Below, in pieces: positions 8,306 through 17,367 of a DNA stretch of 64,000 nt. Source of the DNA: Cohnella nanjingensis. Its GTDB lineage: Bacteria > Bacillota > Bacilli > Paenibacillales > Paenibacillaceae. The position numbers and the translations under genes are program-made. The stretch spans positions 1 through 64,000 of the forward strand of contig NZ_JACJVP010000036.1 in NCBI RefSeq assembly GCF_014212125.1, in the 5' to 3' direction. The notes beneath the pieces were generated by a model that was not told the origin of the DNA, made no database searches, and was given only the letters and a program-made list of their open reading frames with translations. Within the stretch, counting starts at the first letter, position 1, and every line of letters starts with the position of its first letter.

Positions 8306-8492
8306 CGCGAGGCCGCACGGATCGAACCGGAGAAACGCCCAAGCGCGACAGGAAAGGGGGTGAGCGGGGCGGCGCCGGGCTTGCGGCATCGTCCGCGGGC
8401 GGCATCGGGCAAGAGCAAAGGCAAGCGCAAGGCAAGACATTTCCGAGCGTTGGCAGGTTCATTTACCGGATACCAAAAGGGAGGCAATCGCT

Positions 8493-10277
8493 TTGAACAA
8501 AATGAAAAAAACAGGCCTGGCTTCGACCGCCGTCCTGCTCGCCTTGAGTCTCGCGGCCTGCTCGTCGGGCGGCGACAAGAACGCATCTTCGTCCCCATCG
8601 GCCTCGGGCTCCTCGCAGAATCCGTCGGCTTCGGCTTCGTCGGCTCCGAACAAGGACGCCTACAAGATCGACGTCTTCTCCATGCTGTCGAACTTCTCCG
8701 GCGAGCAGCAAGGCTGGTTCGCCAAAGTCGTCAAGGACAAATTCAATCTCGATCTGAACATCATCTCCTCCAACCTGGAGGGAGGCGGCGACGTGAAGTT
8801 CTCCGCGATGATGTCCGCCGGCAGTCTGGGCGAACTCGTCGTATTCGGCGACGACGGGCAGAAGTACCTGGATGCGATCAAGACGGGCATGCTGCTCGAC
8901 TGGACGCAGGACGGACTGCTCGACAAGTACGGCCAGAATATCCTGAAGTACGCGCCGAAGGCGATCGAGAAGAACAAGGCCAACTTCGGCGGCGGCTCCA
9001 AAGTATACGGCATCGGCTTCGACGTCGGGGAAGACAAGGCAGGTCCTTCCGAAGCGAAGGACTTGACCTACCACCCGAACCTCCGGTTCGATCTGTATCA
9101 GAAGGCCGGCAGCCCCGTGATCAAGACGATGGAAGACTACCTGCCGGTACTCAAGAAAATGCAGGAGCTGGAGCCGAAAAGCGATTCCGGCCGTCCGACG
9201 TACGCCTTCTCCATGTGGCAGGATTGGGACGGCAACATGATGATGAACACGAAGGCTTGGGCGGGGCTCAACGGCTTCGACGAAGGCGACGGATTCAACC
9301 CCGGCGGATTCACGCTGATCTCGGCCGACAAGGACGAGATGCAGGGCGTGCTCGACGAAGACGGCTTCTATATGCGCGGCCTCAAGCTTTACTACGACGC
9401 AAACCAGATGGGTCTCGTCGACCCGGACTCCCTCACGCAGAAGTTCGATGACGTCACCAACAAGATGAAGGACGGCCAGATCCTCTTTACCTGGTTCCCG
9501 TGGCTGAACACCTACAATACGCCGGAACGGCTGGCCGAGGGCAAAGGCTTTGCGCTCGTGCCGTTCCAGGAAGAGCGCACGTTCTCCTACGGCTTCAATC
9601 CGTACGGCGGCAACCGCGTCTGGGCGATCGGCGCCAAGGCGAAGCATCCGGAGCGCATCATGGAATTCCTCGATTGGCTGTACAGCCCGGAAGGGACGAC
9701 GGTCGCGAACTACGGTCCGGAAGGGCTCGCCTGGAAGCTCGAAGGCGGCAAGCAAGTACTGACGGACTTCGGCAAAGAGGCGCTCCCGTCGAATACGACG
9801 CCGGTACCCGCAGAGTACGGCGGCGGCACGTGGAGAGACGGATCCAACCAGATCAACAACTCTACGTTCAAGATCACGAGTATCAACCCCGAAACCGGGG
9901 AGCCGTACGACTACAACCTGTGGTCCTCGACGCTTGCCCAAGCGCCGAACAAGCTGGAGGAGAACTGGCGGGCGGCGATGGGCGGCGCGACGACGGCCAA
10001 GGAATATCTCGAGAAGAACAACCTGCTCGCCGTCGAGAAGCAGATCTTCACCGGGACCGCGCCGACGGTCATGCCGGACGATCTGACCCAGAAGCAGGGC
10101 CAGGTAGCGCAAGTGATCAAGCAATACTCGTGGAAAATGGTGTTCGCGAAAAACGACGCCGAGTTCGAGAAGCTGAAGAAGGAAATGATCGCGAAGGCCA
10201 AAGGGCTCGGCTACGACGACGTGCTCGCGTTCAACAAGGAGCAGAACGAGAAAGTGTTCGCATACCGCAAACAATAA
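8493..10277 (+). CDS. Extracellular sugar-binding lipoprotein, LplA-like
   Basis: 594 residues. Signal peptide with lipobox LAAC (C23), a Ser/Ala/Gly-rich linker to about residue 52, then a large substrate-binding domain of the LplA/YtcQ type (500-600 residues, longer than MalE). It should capture an oligosaccharide at the outer membrane face and deliver it to the two upstream permeases. A TTG start is used: GGGAGG is well placed and the residues that follow (NKMKKTG) give a proper n-region. The substrate cannot be read from sequence. Confidence 0.87.
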   Translation: MNKMKKTGLASTAVLLALSLAACSSGGDKNASSSPSASGSSQNPSASASSAPNKDAYKIDVFSMLSNFSGEQQGWFAKVVKDKFNLDLNIISSNLEGGGDVKFSAMMSAGSLGELVVFGDDGQKYLDAIKTGMLLDWTQDGLLDKYGQNILKYAPKAIEKNKANFGGGSKVYGIGFDVGEDKAGPSEAKDLTYHPNLRFDLYQKAGSPVIKTMEDYLPVLKKMQELEPKSDSGRPTYAFSMWQDWDGNMMMNTKAWAGLNGFDEGDGFNPGGFTLISADKDEMQGVLDEDGFYMRGLKLYYDANQMGLVDPDSLTQKFDDVTNKMKDGQILFTWFPWLNTYNTPERLAEGKGFALVPFQEERTFSYGFNPYGGNRVWAIGAKAKHPERIMEFLDWLYSPEGTTVANYGPEGLAWKLEGGKQVLTDFGKEALPSNTTPVPAEYGGGTWRDGSNQINNSTFKITSINPETGEPYDYNLWSSTLAQAPNKLEENWRAAMGGATTAKEYLEKNNLLAVEKQIFTGTAPTVMPDDLTQKQGQVAQVIKQYSWKMVFAKNDAEFEKLKKEMIAKAKGLGYDDVLAFNKEQNEKVFAYRKQ

Positions 10278-10299
10278 ACGGCTAAGACCGGCGGCATAA

Positions 10300-10341
10300 G
10301 CAAGGTATGGGGGACGCGGAGACGCGGCTTCCATACCTTGC
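10300..10341 (+). terminator. Hairpin between transporter and sensor kinase genes
   Basis: An 11-bp perfect stem, GCAAGGTATGG (10300-10310) with CCATACCTTGC (10331-10341), lies 22 nt after the binding-protein stop. Only TCTGTT follows, so it may be a partial terminator or an mRNA 3'-end stabiliser that sets transporter expression above kinase expression. Confidence 0.5.
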
Positions 10342-10439
10342 TCTGTTCCCTGCCGGCGATCAAGCTGGTAGAATGGGATCACAGATCTTCATACGCCGAG
10401 AGGGGATGCCGCACACTGTTCGCTACGCGTTTTTTTCGG

Positions 10440-12191
10440 ATGCCGCATCCCTTCAAGCCCGGCACGCTGCGCCAGACGCTGGTCATCTACCTGCTCGTCG
10501 CGTGCTTGTTTCCGCCGATCTTGTTCTCCGCCTTCACGTACGCCTCGCTGCACGGCATCCTGTCGAACAAGATCCGCAGCGGCATCGACGCCAGCCTGAA
10601 GCAGGAAGCGACGGGGCTGGAGACCGTAGTGAACAACCTGGACTTCGTCTCCAAGCAGTTCGCGCTGGACGGCCGCATCGCGGAGCTGATGAACCAATAT
10701 TTGCGAACTACCCAACCCTACGACAAGGCGGCCATCAAAAAGGACATCGAAGACAGCCTGAACGTGGTGAACTTCACCAGCCCGGACCTGGGTCTGACCG
10801 TCTACTACATGCCCCAGGCGACGGATCCGGTCCTGTTCACCAATCTGCCGGTCGAGCCCGCGTTCGGCATCGGCGGGCTCCCGCCGTTTGTCCGATACCG
10901 AGGCGCCGAGATTCACGGTCCGCACCGGACCCAATACAAGAACAGCGAGAACACGGTGTTCTCCTCGCTGCGGGTCGTCCGCACCGATCCGAACCGGTCG
11001 GTCTTTATTTATCTGGAGACGAACTACAATTCGTTCCGCAAGTTCATGAACGGCGCCTGGTACGGCATGAAGGTGTCCCACTACCTGATCGGCGAGAACG
11101 GCCGGGCGGTATATGCGGACGAGGGGACGCCTCCGATCGCTCCCGGGGAGCTGCGTTGGGAGGCGGCGCGGGACGGCGGGAAGCCTTATCAGGGATACTA
11201 TCTGTTCGGCTACGAGAGTCCGCAGGGCTGGAAGCTCGTGACGGCCGTCAGCAAAAGCGCTTTCAATCACGAGATCGACATCTGGCTGCGGCGGATGATC
11301 CTGCTGTTCGCCTTTGCCTTCGCCTTCGCCATCGTGCTCGCGATGCTTATCTGGCGCAAGGTGTACGGCTCGCTGCGCAAGGTGAATCGGGAGATCGTGC
11401 GGATGACCGGAGAGCGGGAGGCGCCCGTCCAATATACGAAGGTGGAGGAATTCGACCAGCTGCTCGGCAATTTCCAGGTGATGAAGACGACGGTAAACCA
11501 TCTCATCGCCGAGGTAGGCAGCAACGAGCGGACCAAGTACCAGCTCGAGACGGAGAAGCTGCTGAGCCAGATCAATCCGCATTTTCTGCACAATACGCTG
11601 AACACGGTGCAGTGGGTCGCCCGGTCGAACGGCCAGGAAGAGATCGATATGATCGTGACGCTGCTCGTGAAGGTGCTGCAATACAACATGGGCAAGCATA
11701 GCTTGATCGTTACGGTGAAGGAAGAGATCGCCGCGCTCCGGGACTATATCGAACTGCAGCGCTACCGTTACGAGGACGAGCTGAGCTTCCGGATCGAGGT
11801 GGACACGGCGGCCGAGAACGTCGCGATCCCGCGTTTTCTGCTGCAGCCGATGGTGGAGAACGCCATCTATCACGGCAAGAACGACGAGCACGGCCTGATC
11901 GTCATCGCGGTGCGCCTGACGCCGGCGGGGACGCTGCGTCTGCAGGTGACGGACAACGGGCCGGGAATGGACGAAGAGCAGATCCGCAAGCTGTTCGCGG
12001 ATGAAGATGAGCGCCCGAGGAGAGGCATGGGCATCGGCCTGAAGTATGTGCGCAGGCTGCTCGAGAGCTTCTACGGCAGCGGCGACCGGCTGCAGATCCG
12101 GAGCCGGCCGGGAGCGGGCACCGTCCTCTTCGCGGAGATTCCGATTCGAAACGAGGTCGAGCTCCATGATCAAAGCGTTGGTGGTCGATGA
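10440..12191 (+). CDS. YesM-type sensor histidine kinase
   Basis: About 583 residues. Helix 1 (LVIYLLVACLFPPILFSAF), an extracellular sensor region of about 230 residues, helix 2 (LLFAFAFAFAIVLAML), then a HAMP-like linker. The His_kinase core follows, with phospho-acceptor H in INPHFLHNTLN near 381, and the ATPase domain with DNGPGMDEE and GMGIGLKYV. It is expected to sense a carbohydrate or its loaded binding protein and phosphorylate the next gene's product. The start is uncertain: ATG 10440 lacks a binding site. AGAGGGG at 10400 points to a CTG at 10416, and a T7 run at 10430 would put another ATG (10406) in frame if one T were missing. Overlaps the regulator gene by 26 nt. Confidence 0.87.
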   Translation: MPHPFKPGTLRQTLVIYLLVACLFPPILFSAFTYASLHGILSNKIRSGIDASLKQEATGLETVVNNLDFVSKQFALDGRIAELMNQYLRTTQPYDKAAIKKDIEDSLNVVNFTSPDLGLTVYYMPQATDPVLFTNLPVEPAFGIGGLPPFVRYRGAEIHGPHRTQYKNSENTVFSSLRVVRTDPNRSVFIYLETNYNSFRKFMNGAWYGMKVSHYLIGENGRAVYADEGTPPIAPGELRWEAARDGGKPYQGYYLFGYESPQGWKLVTAVSKSAFNHEIDIWLRRMILLFAFAFAFAIVLAMLIWRKVYGSLRKVNREIVRMTGEREAPVQYTKVEEFDQLLGNFQVMKTTVNHLIAEVGSNERTKYQLETEKLLSQINPHFLHNTLNTVQWVARSNGQEEIDMIVTLLVKVLQYNMGKHSLIVTVKEEIAALRDYIELQRYRYEDELSFRIEVDTAAENVAIPRFLLQPMVENAIYHGKNDEHGLIVIAVRLTPAGTLRLQVTDNGPGMDEEQIRKLFADEDERPRRGMGIGLKYVRRLLESFYGSGDRLQIRSRPGAGTVLFAEIPIRNEVELHDQSVGGR

Positions 12192-13560
12192 CGAGAAACG
12201 CGTACGCAAAGGGTTCATATCGCTCGCGGATTGGTCCGCCTACGGCATGCAGATCGTCGGAGAGGCGAAGGACGGTCCTTCGGCCATGGATCTGCTAGGC
12301 CGGCAGGAAGTCGATCTGATGTTCGTGGACATCAGCATGCCCGGCATGTCCGGATTCGAGCTGATCGAGGAGGCCCGGGGACGGTATCCTTGGACGAAGT
12401 CGGTCATCTTGACCTGCCATCATGAATTCGACTACGTGCAGGAGGCGCTGCGCATCGGCGCGATCGACTACATCGTCAAGACGCTGCTGAACAAGAGCAA
12501 CGTAGACGAGACGATGCAGCGGATCGCCAGGCGTTACGCCCGGGAGGCGCGGGAGCCCGGCGGCGGGACGGAGCGCGCGTTCCGTTCGGCGGTCGTCTTC
12601 TGTCCGCTTCACCCGCGCGCGGCCGCGGAAGCGGGTCCGCCGCTCGGCGCGATCGGAGGACGCAAGATCAGACGGCTCGGCGAGCGCCTCTGGATGGCGC
12701 TGCTCGCCGAGACCGACGGCGCCGACTGGGCGCGCGAGCTGCCTTCGCGGATCGCCGGGGGTTGGCAGGCGGTGCAGGTGAACGCGGCAGGCGGCATGCC
12801 GCTGGCGGAGGCCGAGCATCTCTTGCGCGAGCATCTGCCCACGTATCTGTTCTATGCGCTGGAGCCGGCCGGACCGGTGGAGATCCAAGCCTTGAAGCCC
12901 GACGGGGCGCCCGCCGAACGCGAGATCGAAGCGGCGTTCGAGGAGTGGAAGCAGTTGAAGTGGCTCGTGTTCGGCGAGGACTGGCGACGGTTCGTCGAAC
13001 GCATCGAGCGCTGGCGGGTAGATCCGGACCGGCTGCGGCGCTTCGCGGCGGAGACGGCATCGGCCTGGTCCGGTTACTTCGGGTGGGCGAAGACGGGAGG
13101 AGGCGGCACGGGAGCGCTCCCGGCGGAGATGAGCGAGTGGGATCGGTGGAAGCAGTGGAAGAGCTGGCTCTCCTCGGCGGCGCTCCAGGTTCAGCAGCAG
13201 CTCACGTCGGCGTCCTTCTCCCGCGAGGTGTTCGCGAGCCTGATTCGCGCGGTGCTCTACATGAAGGAGCATGCGGGGCAGGAGCTTACGCAGGACGAGG
13301 TAGCCCGGAAGGCAGGCATGAGCCGGAGCTACTTCAGCCAATGCTTCAAGAAGTTCGCGGGCGGGGAGCCGTTCGGGGACGCGCTGCGCCGGATGCGGAT
13401 CGAGCAGGCGCAGGCGCTGCTGCTGCATACGGGGCTGCCGGTGCGGGACATCGCGAACCGGGTCGGATTCGAGGACGAGAAGTACTTCAGCCGGGTGTTC
13501 CGGGACAAGACGGGTTATCTGCCGACCGAGTTCCGGCAGGCGGCGGGCGGGGGAGGATGA
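12166..13560 (+). CDS. YesN-type response regulator with AraC DNA-binding domain
   Basis: 464 residues. Receiver domain 1-125 with the acidic pair VDDE, phospho-acceptor D55 (VDISMPG) and K105 (IVKT). A divergent middle region of about 230 residues is followed by a C-terminal AraC/XylS double helix-turn-helix (ELTQDEVARKAGMSRSYF ... VRDIANRVGFEDEKYFSRVF). It should activate the flanking transporter genes when phosphorylated by the overlapping kinase. Start ATG 12166 lies inside the kinase gene, after GAGGTCGAG, so translation is probably coupled. The local alanine/glycine-rich middle region is unusual but in frame. Confidence 0.9.
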   Translation: MIKALVVDDEKRVRKGFISLADWSAYGMQIVGEAKDGPSAMDLLGRQEVDLMFVDISMPGMSGFELIEEARGRYPWTKSVILTCHHEFDYVQEALRIGAIDYIVKTLLNKSNVDETMQRIARRYAREAREPGGGTERAFRSAVVFCPLHPRAAAEAGPPLGAIGGRKIRRLGERLWMALLAETDGADWARELPSRIAGGWQAVQVNAAGGMPLAEAEHLLREHLPTYLFYALEPAGPVEIQALKPDGAPAEREIEAAFEEWKQLKWLVFGEDWRRFVERIERWRVDPDRLRRFAAETASAWSGYFGWAKTGGGGTGALPAEMSEWDRWKQWKSWLSSAALQVQQQLTSASFSREVFASLIRAVLYMKEHAGQELTQDEVARKAGMSRSYFSQCFKKFAGGEPFGDALRRMRIEQAQALLLHTGLPVRDIANRVGFEDEKYFSRVFRDKTGYLPTEFRQAAGGGG

Positions 13561-13567
13561 AGCCGAC

Positions 13568-15229
13568 TTGAGAGCAGCGAAATGTGCCTGGGTACGGTTC
13601 GCCGCGAGCGCGGCGGCCCTGCTGATGCTGTGTTCGTGCTTCGGCGGAGGCGGAGACGGCTCGGCACCGGCCGGCTCCGCAGCCGAGCCGGCCGCCTATG
13701 CGCCCTACGATGCCCCGGTGACGCTGCGCATCCCGCATCTCTATGCGGACATCCAGCTTCCCGAAGGCGATACGAGCGAGAACAACTTCCTGACGCGTTA
13801 TCTGACGAAGCAGACCGGCATCTCTATCCGCTACGTCTGGGAAGCGCAGGACGAATTGCAGTACGTCTCCAAGACGGATTACGCCATTCGCAGCGGCGAT
13901 TTGCCGGACGCCCTCGTCGTCAATCGCGAGCAGTTCCTGGAGCTGGCCCGCAGCGGGCAGCTGGCCGATCTGACGGACATTTATCCGAAGTACGCTTCGT
14001 CGCTCGTCCAATCGCTGTACGACGCGACGGACGGCAAGGCGATCCGGGACGCGACCGTGGACGGCAGGTTGTACGGCTTGCCGAACGTCGCGATCGAGGC
14101 GGACGCGCCGACCTACGTCTGGGTGCGCCAGGACTGGCTGGACCGGCTGAAGCTGGCTCCGCCGAGGACGCTGGACGATATCGCACGCATCGTCCAGACG
14201 TTCCGCAAGGCGGACCCGGACGGAGACGGCCGGGCGAATACGGCCGGCATCCCCGTCGACCGCTCGCTCGTTTTCGACCAGACGACGGGCAACAACGGGC
14301 TGAACGGCGTCTTTGCGGCGTTCCACGCCTTCCCCAAGCGATGGATCGCGGGGGCGGACGGCAAGCCCGTCTACGGCTCGATCCAGCCGGAGGCGAAGCG
14401 GGCGCTCGCGCTGCTGGCGGACTGGTACCGCGCGGGCATCCTCGACCGGGACTTCATGCTCCGGCAGGATCCGCAGGACCTCGTCGCCACCAATCAGGCG
14501 GGCTTGTTCTTCGGTCCTTGGTGGGCGCCGTATTACCCGCTGCCCAAGTCGGTCGCCGCCGACACGAAGGCGGAGTGGCAGGTCTATGCGGTGCCGATCG
14601 ACGACAGCGGCCAATTCGTCACGAGCACGGCGCCGACGACCGACCGCTATCTGGTCGTGCGTCAGGGTTTCGCGCACCCGGAGGCGGTGCTGAAGCTGCT
14701 GAACGTATTCACCCGACTGGAGCGCAATCAGGATCCGAACGGCAAGCAGCTGCTCGCCTATACGGAGCAGACGGGCGTGCAGCTGCGCAACTATTATCCG
14801 TTCGATCTGCTGCTCGATCATCCGGACGCGGTCGTGCAGCGGCACGATCGCCTCGTGCAGGCGCTCGCGGGAGACATCGATCCGGACCAGCTGGACGCGG
14901 AGACGAAGCGCCTCTATGACGATGCCGTCACCGAGCGGGACAACCCGCTCAAAAATATCAACGCCTGGAGCGATTCCCAGGCGTATCTGCTGGGCGGCGC
15001 CGTCAGCAAGACGAAGATGATCCGCGTCGAGAGCTTCTTCCCGGATCCGACGCCGACGATGCTGCAGGAAGGAGAGGCGCTGCGCAAGCTCGAAGAAAAG
15101 ACCTATGCCAAGATCATCAGCGGGGAATGGCCGATCGACGCCTTCGACGCGTTCGTCGAACGATGGAAGCGGTCGGGGGGAGACCGGATCGCCGCCGAGG
15201 TCGCGGAGAGCGTGCGCGGATCCGCATAA
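13568..15229 (+). CDS. Second extracellular sugar-binding lipoprotein
   Basis: 553 residues. Signal peptide with lipobox LCSC (lipidated cysteine about 24), a Gly/Ala/Ser linker, then an LplA-like binding domain that includes GLPNVAIEADAPTYVW and a calcium-loop-like DPDGDGRANTAGIP. It follows the regulator by 7 nt with a TTG start, using GGGAGGATGA in the end of the regulator gene. It lies outside the permease block and next to the kinase/regulator pair. It could be an alternative binding protein or a co-sensor for the YesM kinase (inference). Only distantly similar to the 8493 protein. Confidence 0.85.
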   Translation: MRAAKCAWVRFAASAAALLMLCSCFGGGGDGSAPAGSAAEPAAYAPYDAPVTLRIPHLYADIQLPEGDTSENNFLTRYLTKQTGISIRYVWEAQDELQYVSKTDYAIRSGDLPDALVVNREQFLELARSGQLADLTDIYPKYASSLVQSLYDATDGKAIRDATVDGRLYGLPNVAIEADAPTYVWVRQDWLDRLKLAPPRTLDDIARIVQTFRKADPDGDGRANTAGIPVDRSLVFDQTTGNNGLNGVFAAFHAFPKRWIAGADGKPVYGSIQPEAKRALALLADWYRAGILDRDFMLRQDPQDLVATNQAGLFFGPWWAPYYPLPKSVAADTKAEWQVYAVPIDDSGQFVTSTAPTTDRYLVVRQGFAHPEAVLKLLNVFTRLERNQDPNGKQLLAYTEQTGVQLRNYYPFDLLLDHPDAVVQRHDRLVQALAGDIDPDQLDAETKRLYDDAVTERDNPLKNINAWSDSQAYLLGGAVSKTKMIRVESFFPDPTPTMLQEGEALRKLEEKTYAKIISGEWPIDAFDAFVERWKRSGGDRIAAEVAESVRGSA

Positions 15230-15241
15230 ATTCCAAGGCAA

Positions 15242-15298
15242 TCCGACGGAAAATGCGCTATACTAGAGAGCAATAGCTAACATCAGCATTCCGTCGGA
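15242..15298 (+). promoter_or_regulatory. Long inverted repeat around the -10 region of the Rrf2 gene
   Basis: TCCGACGGAA (15242-15251) is the exact reverse complement of TTCCGTCGGA (15289-15298). The arms flank TATACT (15259-15264), a good -10 without a clear -35. The repeat ends 14 nt before the start codon. It could be an autoregulatory operator for the Rrf2 protein or fold in the mRNA close to the GGAGG. Confidence 0.5.
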
Positions 15299-15311
15299 CG
15301 GAGGTGTGTCA

Positions 15312-15758
15312 ATGGCAACTGAAAGGTGCGGAGGCGTGGCGACGCCCCGGTGGTTCGGATTCGCTCTGCAGTCTTTGGTATACTTGGCTCATCACGCCGA
15401 TAACGGGACGCGCTGTCCGAGCGGCGAGATCGCCGGCAAGTGCTACACGGAGGCGACGCTGATGCGCCGCATTCTGGCCCGTCTGGCGCGGGCGCAGATC
15501 GTGGAGGCGAGGGAAGGGCGCGACGGCGGCTACTTCTTGAAGAAACCGCCCTCCGAGATTACGCTCGCCGAGGTGTACCGCGCGCTCGAGATGACGGACC
15601 CGCTGTACGCGGGCATGATGGATACCGCTAGCTGCGGTCCGATCGGCCAAGAGATGAGGGACGCGTTCACCGAAGTCGTCCAGCAATCGGAGCAGATGAT
15701 GATGGAGCAGCTAGGGAGGAAGACGATCGCCGATCTGATCCGGCAGGTCTACGGGTAA
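15312..15758 (+). CDS. Rrf2-family transcriptional regulator
   Basis: 148 residues. Winged helix in the first 80 residues (WFGFALQSLVYLAHH, then TLMRRILARLARAQIVEA and REGRDGGYFL), the Rrf2 layout. The C-terminal region has a single cysteine (DTASCGP), not the three-cysteine cluster of IscR/NsrR, so an iron-sulfur cofactor is unlikely and thiol or ligand sensing is more plausible. ATG 15312 is preferred over GTG 15306 because GGAGG ends 7 nt upstream. Monocistronic. The target genes are not obvious; the inverted repeat upstream suggests autoregulation. Confidence 0.85.
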   Translation: MATERCGGVATPRWFGFALQSLVYLAHHADNGTRCPSGEIAGKCYTEATLMRRILARLARAQIVEAREGRDGGYFLKKPPSEITLAEVYRALEMTDPLYAGMMDTASCGPIGQEMRDAFTEVVQQSEQMMMEQLGRKTIADLIRQVYG

Positions 15759-15801
15759 GGCCGTGCGCTTAGGACGATTCCCGACGGCAACCATAGAAGA
15801 T

Positions 15802-15836
15802 GAGGACGCCCCGAGCCGCAGGGGGCGTCCTCTTTT
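15802..15836. terminator. Terminator shared by convergent genes
   Basis: GAGGACGCCCC pairs with GGGGCGTCCTC and is followed by TTTT. It lies between the Rrf2 gene (plus) and the glycosylase gene (minus). Confidence 0.85.
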
Positions 15837-15846
15837 GGTTCACCAT

Positions 15847-16518
15847 TTAGTCCGCGGAGGCGAGCGCGTCGAGGCGCCGCCCCGAATCCACGTATCCATG
15901 GTCGATCGCCGCCCACAGATACAAGGATGCGACGCTTCGATAAGGCGACCAAGGTCCCTCCACCTGCTGCAAGTACCGGAGTTTGGGCGTCTCGGGGAGA
16001 TCGTAAGCCCACTTGGCGGCCCGCTGCAGCCCTACGTCGGCGTACGACATCACGTCCAGTCGGCCGAGGGCGAAGATGAGGAACATTTCGGCCGTCCACG
16101 TTCCGATGCCTTTGATCTCCGTCAAAGCCTGGACGGCCGCTTCGTCGTCCATCTCCCGGAGGGCCGCGATGTCGAGCCGGCCGGAGTGGATCCGCTCGGC
16201 CAAGTCCCGTATATAGGCGATCTTGGGTCGAGAGACGCCGGCCGCCCGCAGCTCCTCCTCCGATAGCGCGCGGATGGCGTCGGGACTCACCCGATCGCCG
16301 CACAGCGTCTTGACGCGGGAGCGGATGGTCGCGGCCGCCTTGGCGGAGAGCTGCTGCCCGACGATCGAGAGCACCAGGGAGGAGAACGGGTCGTCGCTGA
16401 TCTTGAACGGGAGATCCCCGATCAATCCGATCAGCTTCGCCAGATGCGGATCGGCGGCGCAGAGTGCCAGCACGTAATCATGGTCGGCATTCAGCTCGGT
16501 CACGCGGCTCGTCGTCAT
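15847..16518 (-). CDS. alkA: DNA-3-methyladenine glycosylase II
   Basis: A 223-residue HhH-GPD superfamily base-excision repair enzyme. It removes alkylated purines from DNA. The hairpin-helix-hairpin is LTEIKGIGTWTAEMFL (about 132-147) and the catalytic aspartate is D161 in MSYADVGLQRA. LSIVGQQLSAKAA near 50-63 is typical of the AlkA/MPG-like branch. It lacks the N-terminal regulatory/TBP-like domain of E. coli AlkA, as in most Bacillota homologues. Works alongside the ogt product at 51.9 kb in alkylation repair, though not co-transcribed. Confidence 0.88.
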   Translation of the reverse strand: MTTSRVTELNADHDYVLALCAADPHLAKLIGLIGDLPFKISDDPFSSLVLSIVGQQLSAKAAATIRSRVKTLCGDRVSPDAIRALSEEELRAAGVSRPKIAYIRDLAERIHSGRLDIAALREMDDEAAVQALTEIKGIGTWTAEMFLIFALGRLDVMSYADVGLQRAAKWAYDLPETPKLRYLQQVEGPWSPYRSVASLYLWAAIDHGYVDSGRRLDALASAD

Positions 16519-16730
16519 CGGCAGCGCCTCCCTCTTCGTTAGATTTCGAAGCCGGGGGTTCGCGTCTCCGGCTCCTTTTAATCCTTATTATACTTATTAT
16601 TTCTGGTAATGGGGATTGGGAGTTCGCGATCCCGCAAAGCGCGAAAACGGCGGCTACTCGGTCCCGCTAGATCGTGGTACAATTCTCGTAGCGCTTACAT
16701 ACATCTATAGGAATTTTGGAGGCTGACCCT

Positions 16731-17165
16731 ATGTTAAAAGGAATCCCGCCCATCCTCTCGCCTGACCTGCTCAAGGTGCTGATGGAAATGGGGCACGGCG
16801 ACGACATCGTCCTCGCCGACGGCAACTTCCCGGCGGCCAGCCACGCGCAGCGTCTGATCCGCTGCGACGGACACGGCATCCCGGCGCTGCTGGATGCGAT
16901 CCTGCAGCTGCTGCCGCTGGACCCCTATGTCGAGCGGCCGGCCGCGCTGATGCAGGTCGTGCCGGGAGAAACGGTCGAGACCCCGATCTGGGGAACGTAC
17001 GGCGACATTATCCGCGACCGTACGGGCCTCTCGGAGCCGTTCGAGGAAGTCGAGCGGTTCGCATTCTACGAGCGGGCCAAACGGGCCTATGCCGTCGTAG
17101 CCACGGGAGAAGGGGCGCTGTACGCGAACCTGATCCTGAAAAAAGGCGTCGTCAAGCCGGACTGA
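16731..17165 (+). CDS. fucU: FucU/RbsD-family sugar mutarotase
   Basis: A 144-residue protein of the RbsD/FucU fold. It speeds anomer conversion of L-fucose or a related sugar before phosphorylation or isomerisation. Visible: MGHGDDIVLADGNFPA with H22 and D30 (conserved catalytic/binding positions) and the C-terminal ATGEGALYANLILKKGVV. GGAGG is 8 nt before ATG 16731. It is isolated, with no fucose or ribose genes adjacent. A cre-like element (GTAGCGCTTACA) sits at about 16689-16700, between the -10-like TACAAT (16678) and the gene, hinting at catabolite control. Confidence 0.85.
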   Translation: MLKGIPPILSPDLLKVLMEMGHGDDIVLADGNFPAASHAQRLIRCDGHGIPALLDAILQLLPLDPYVERPAALMQVVPGETVETPIWGTYGDIIRDRTGLSEPFEEVERFAFYERAKRAYAVVATGEGALYANLILKKGVVKPD

Positions 17166-17192
17166 CCGGAACCAAGGAACATAAGATCGCGT

Positions 17193-17232
17193 AGAGCGCC
17201 CGCCGCATCCGAACCGGATCGGCGGGTTCTCT
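17193..17232 (+). terminator. Hairpin after fucU
   Basis: CCCGCC (17199-17204) pairs with GGCGGG (17221-17226), with further CATCCG/CGGATC pairing inside and AGAG/CTCT outside. The tail is TTCTCT, so it is a moderate intrinsic terminator. The following 135 bp include a small CGGAC-AAAA-GTCCG hairpin in the leader of the SLH gene. Confidence 0.5.
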
Positions 17233-17367
17233 GCGTCCCTGGAAAGCGCGGGGGACGGGGGGAGAACGGTTCGTTCTGCCGCTTGGGAGCGTTTTGGGAG
17301 CGGTCTCCGCTAATCTTCGACAAGTGCGGACAAAAGTCCGATGCGTATGTCGAGGGGAGAGCGATCG

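Noticed and set aside
12046..12165. N-terminal extension of the YesN-type regulator
   Set aside because: These codons overlap the kinase gene in another frame. The receiver domain starts exactly at ATG 12166.
13487..15241. Long open frame antisense to the second binding lipoprotein
   Set aside because: High GC leaves many long antisense frames. This one is Arg-rich with no motif, and the plus-strand lipoprotein is clear.
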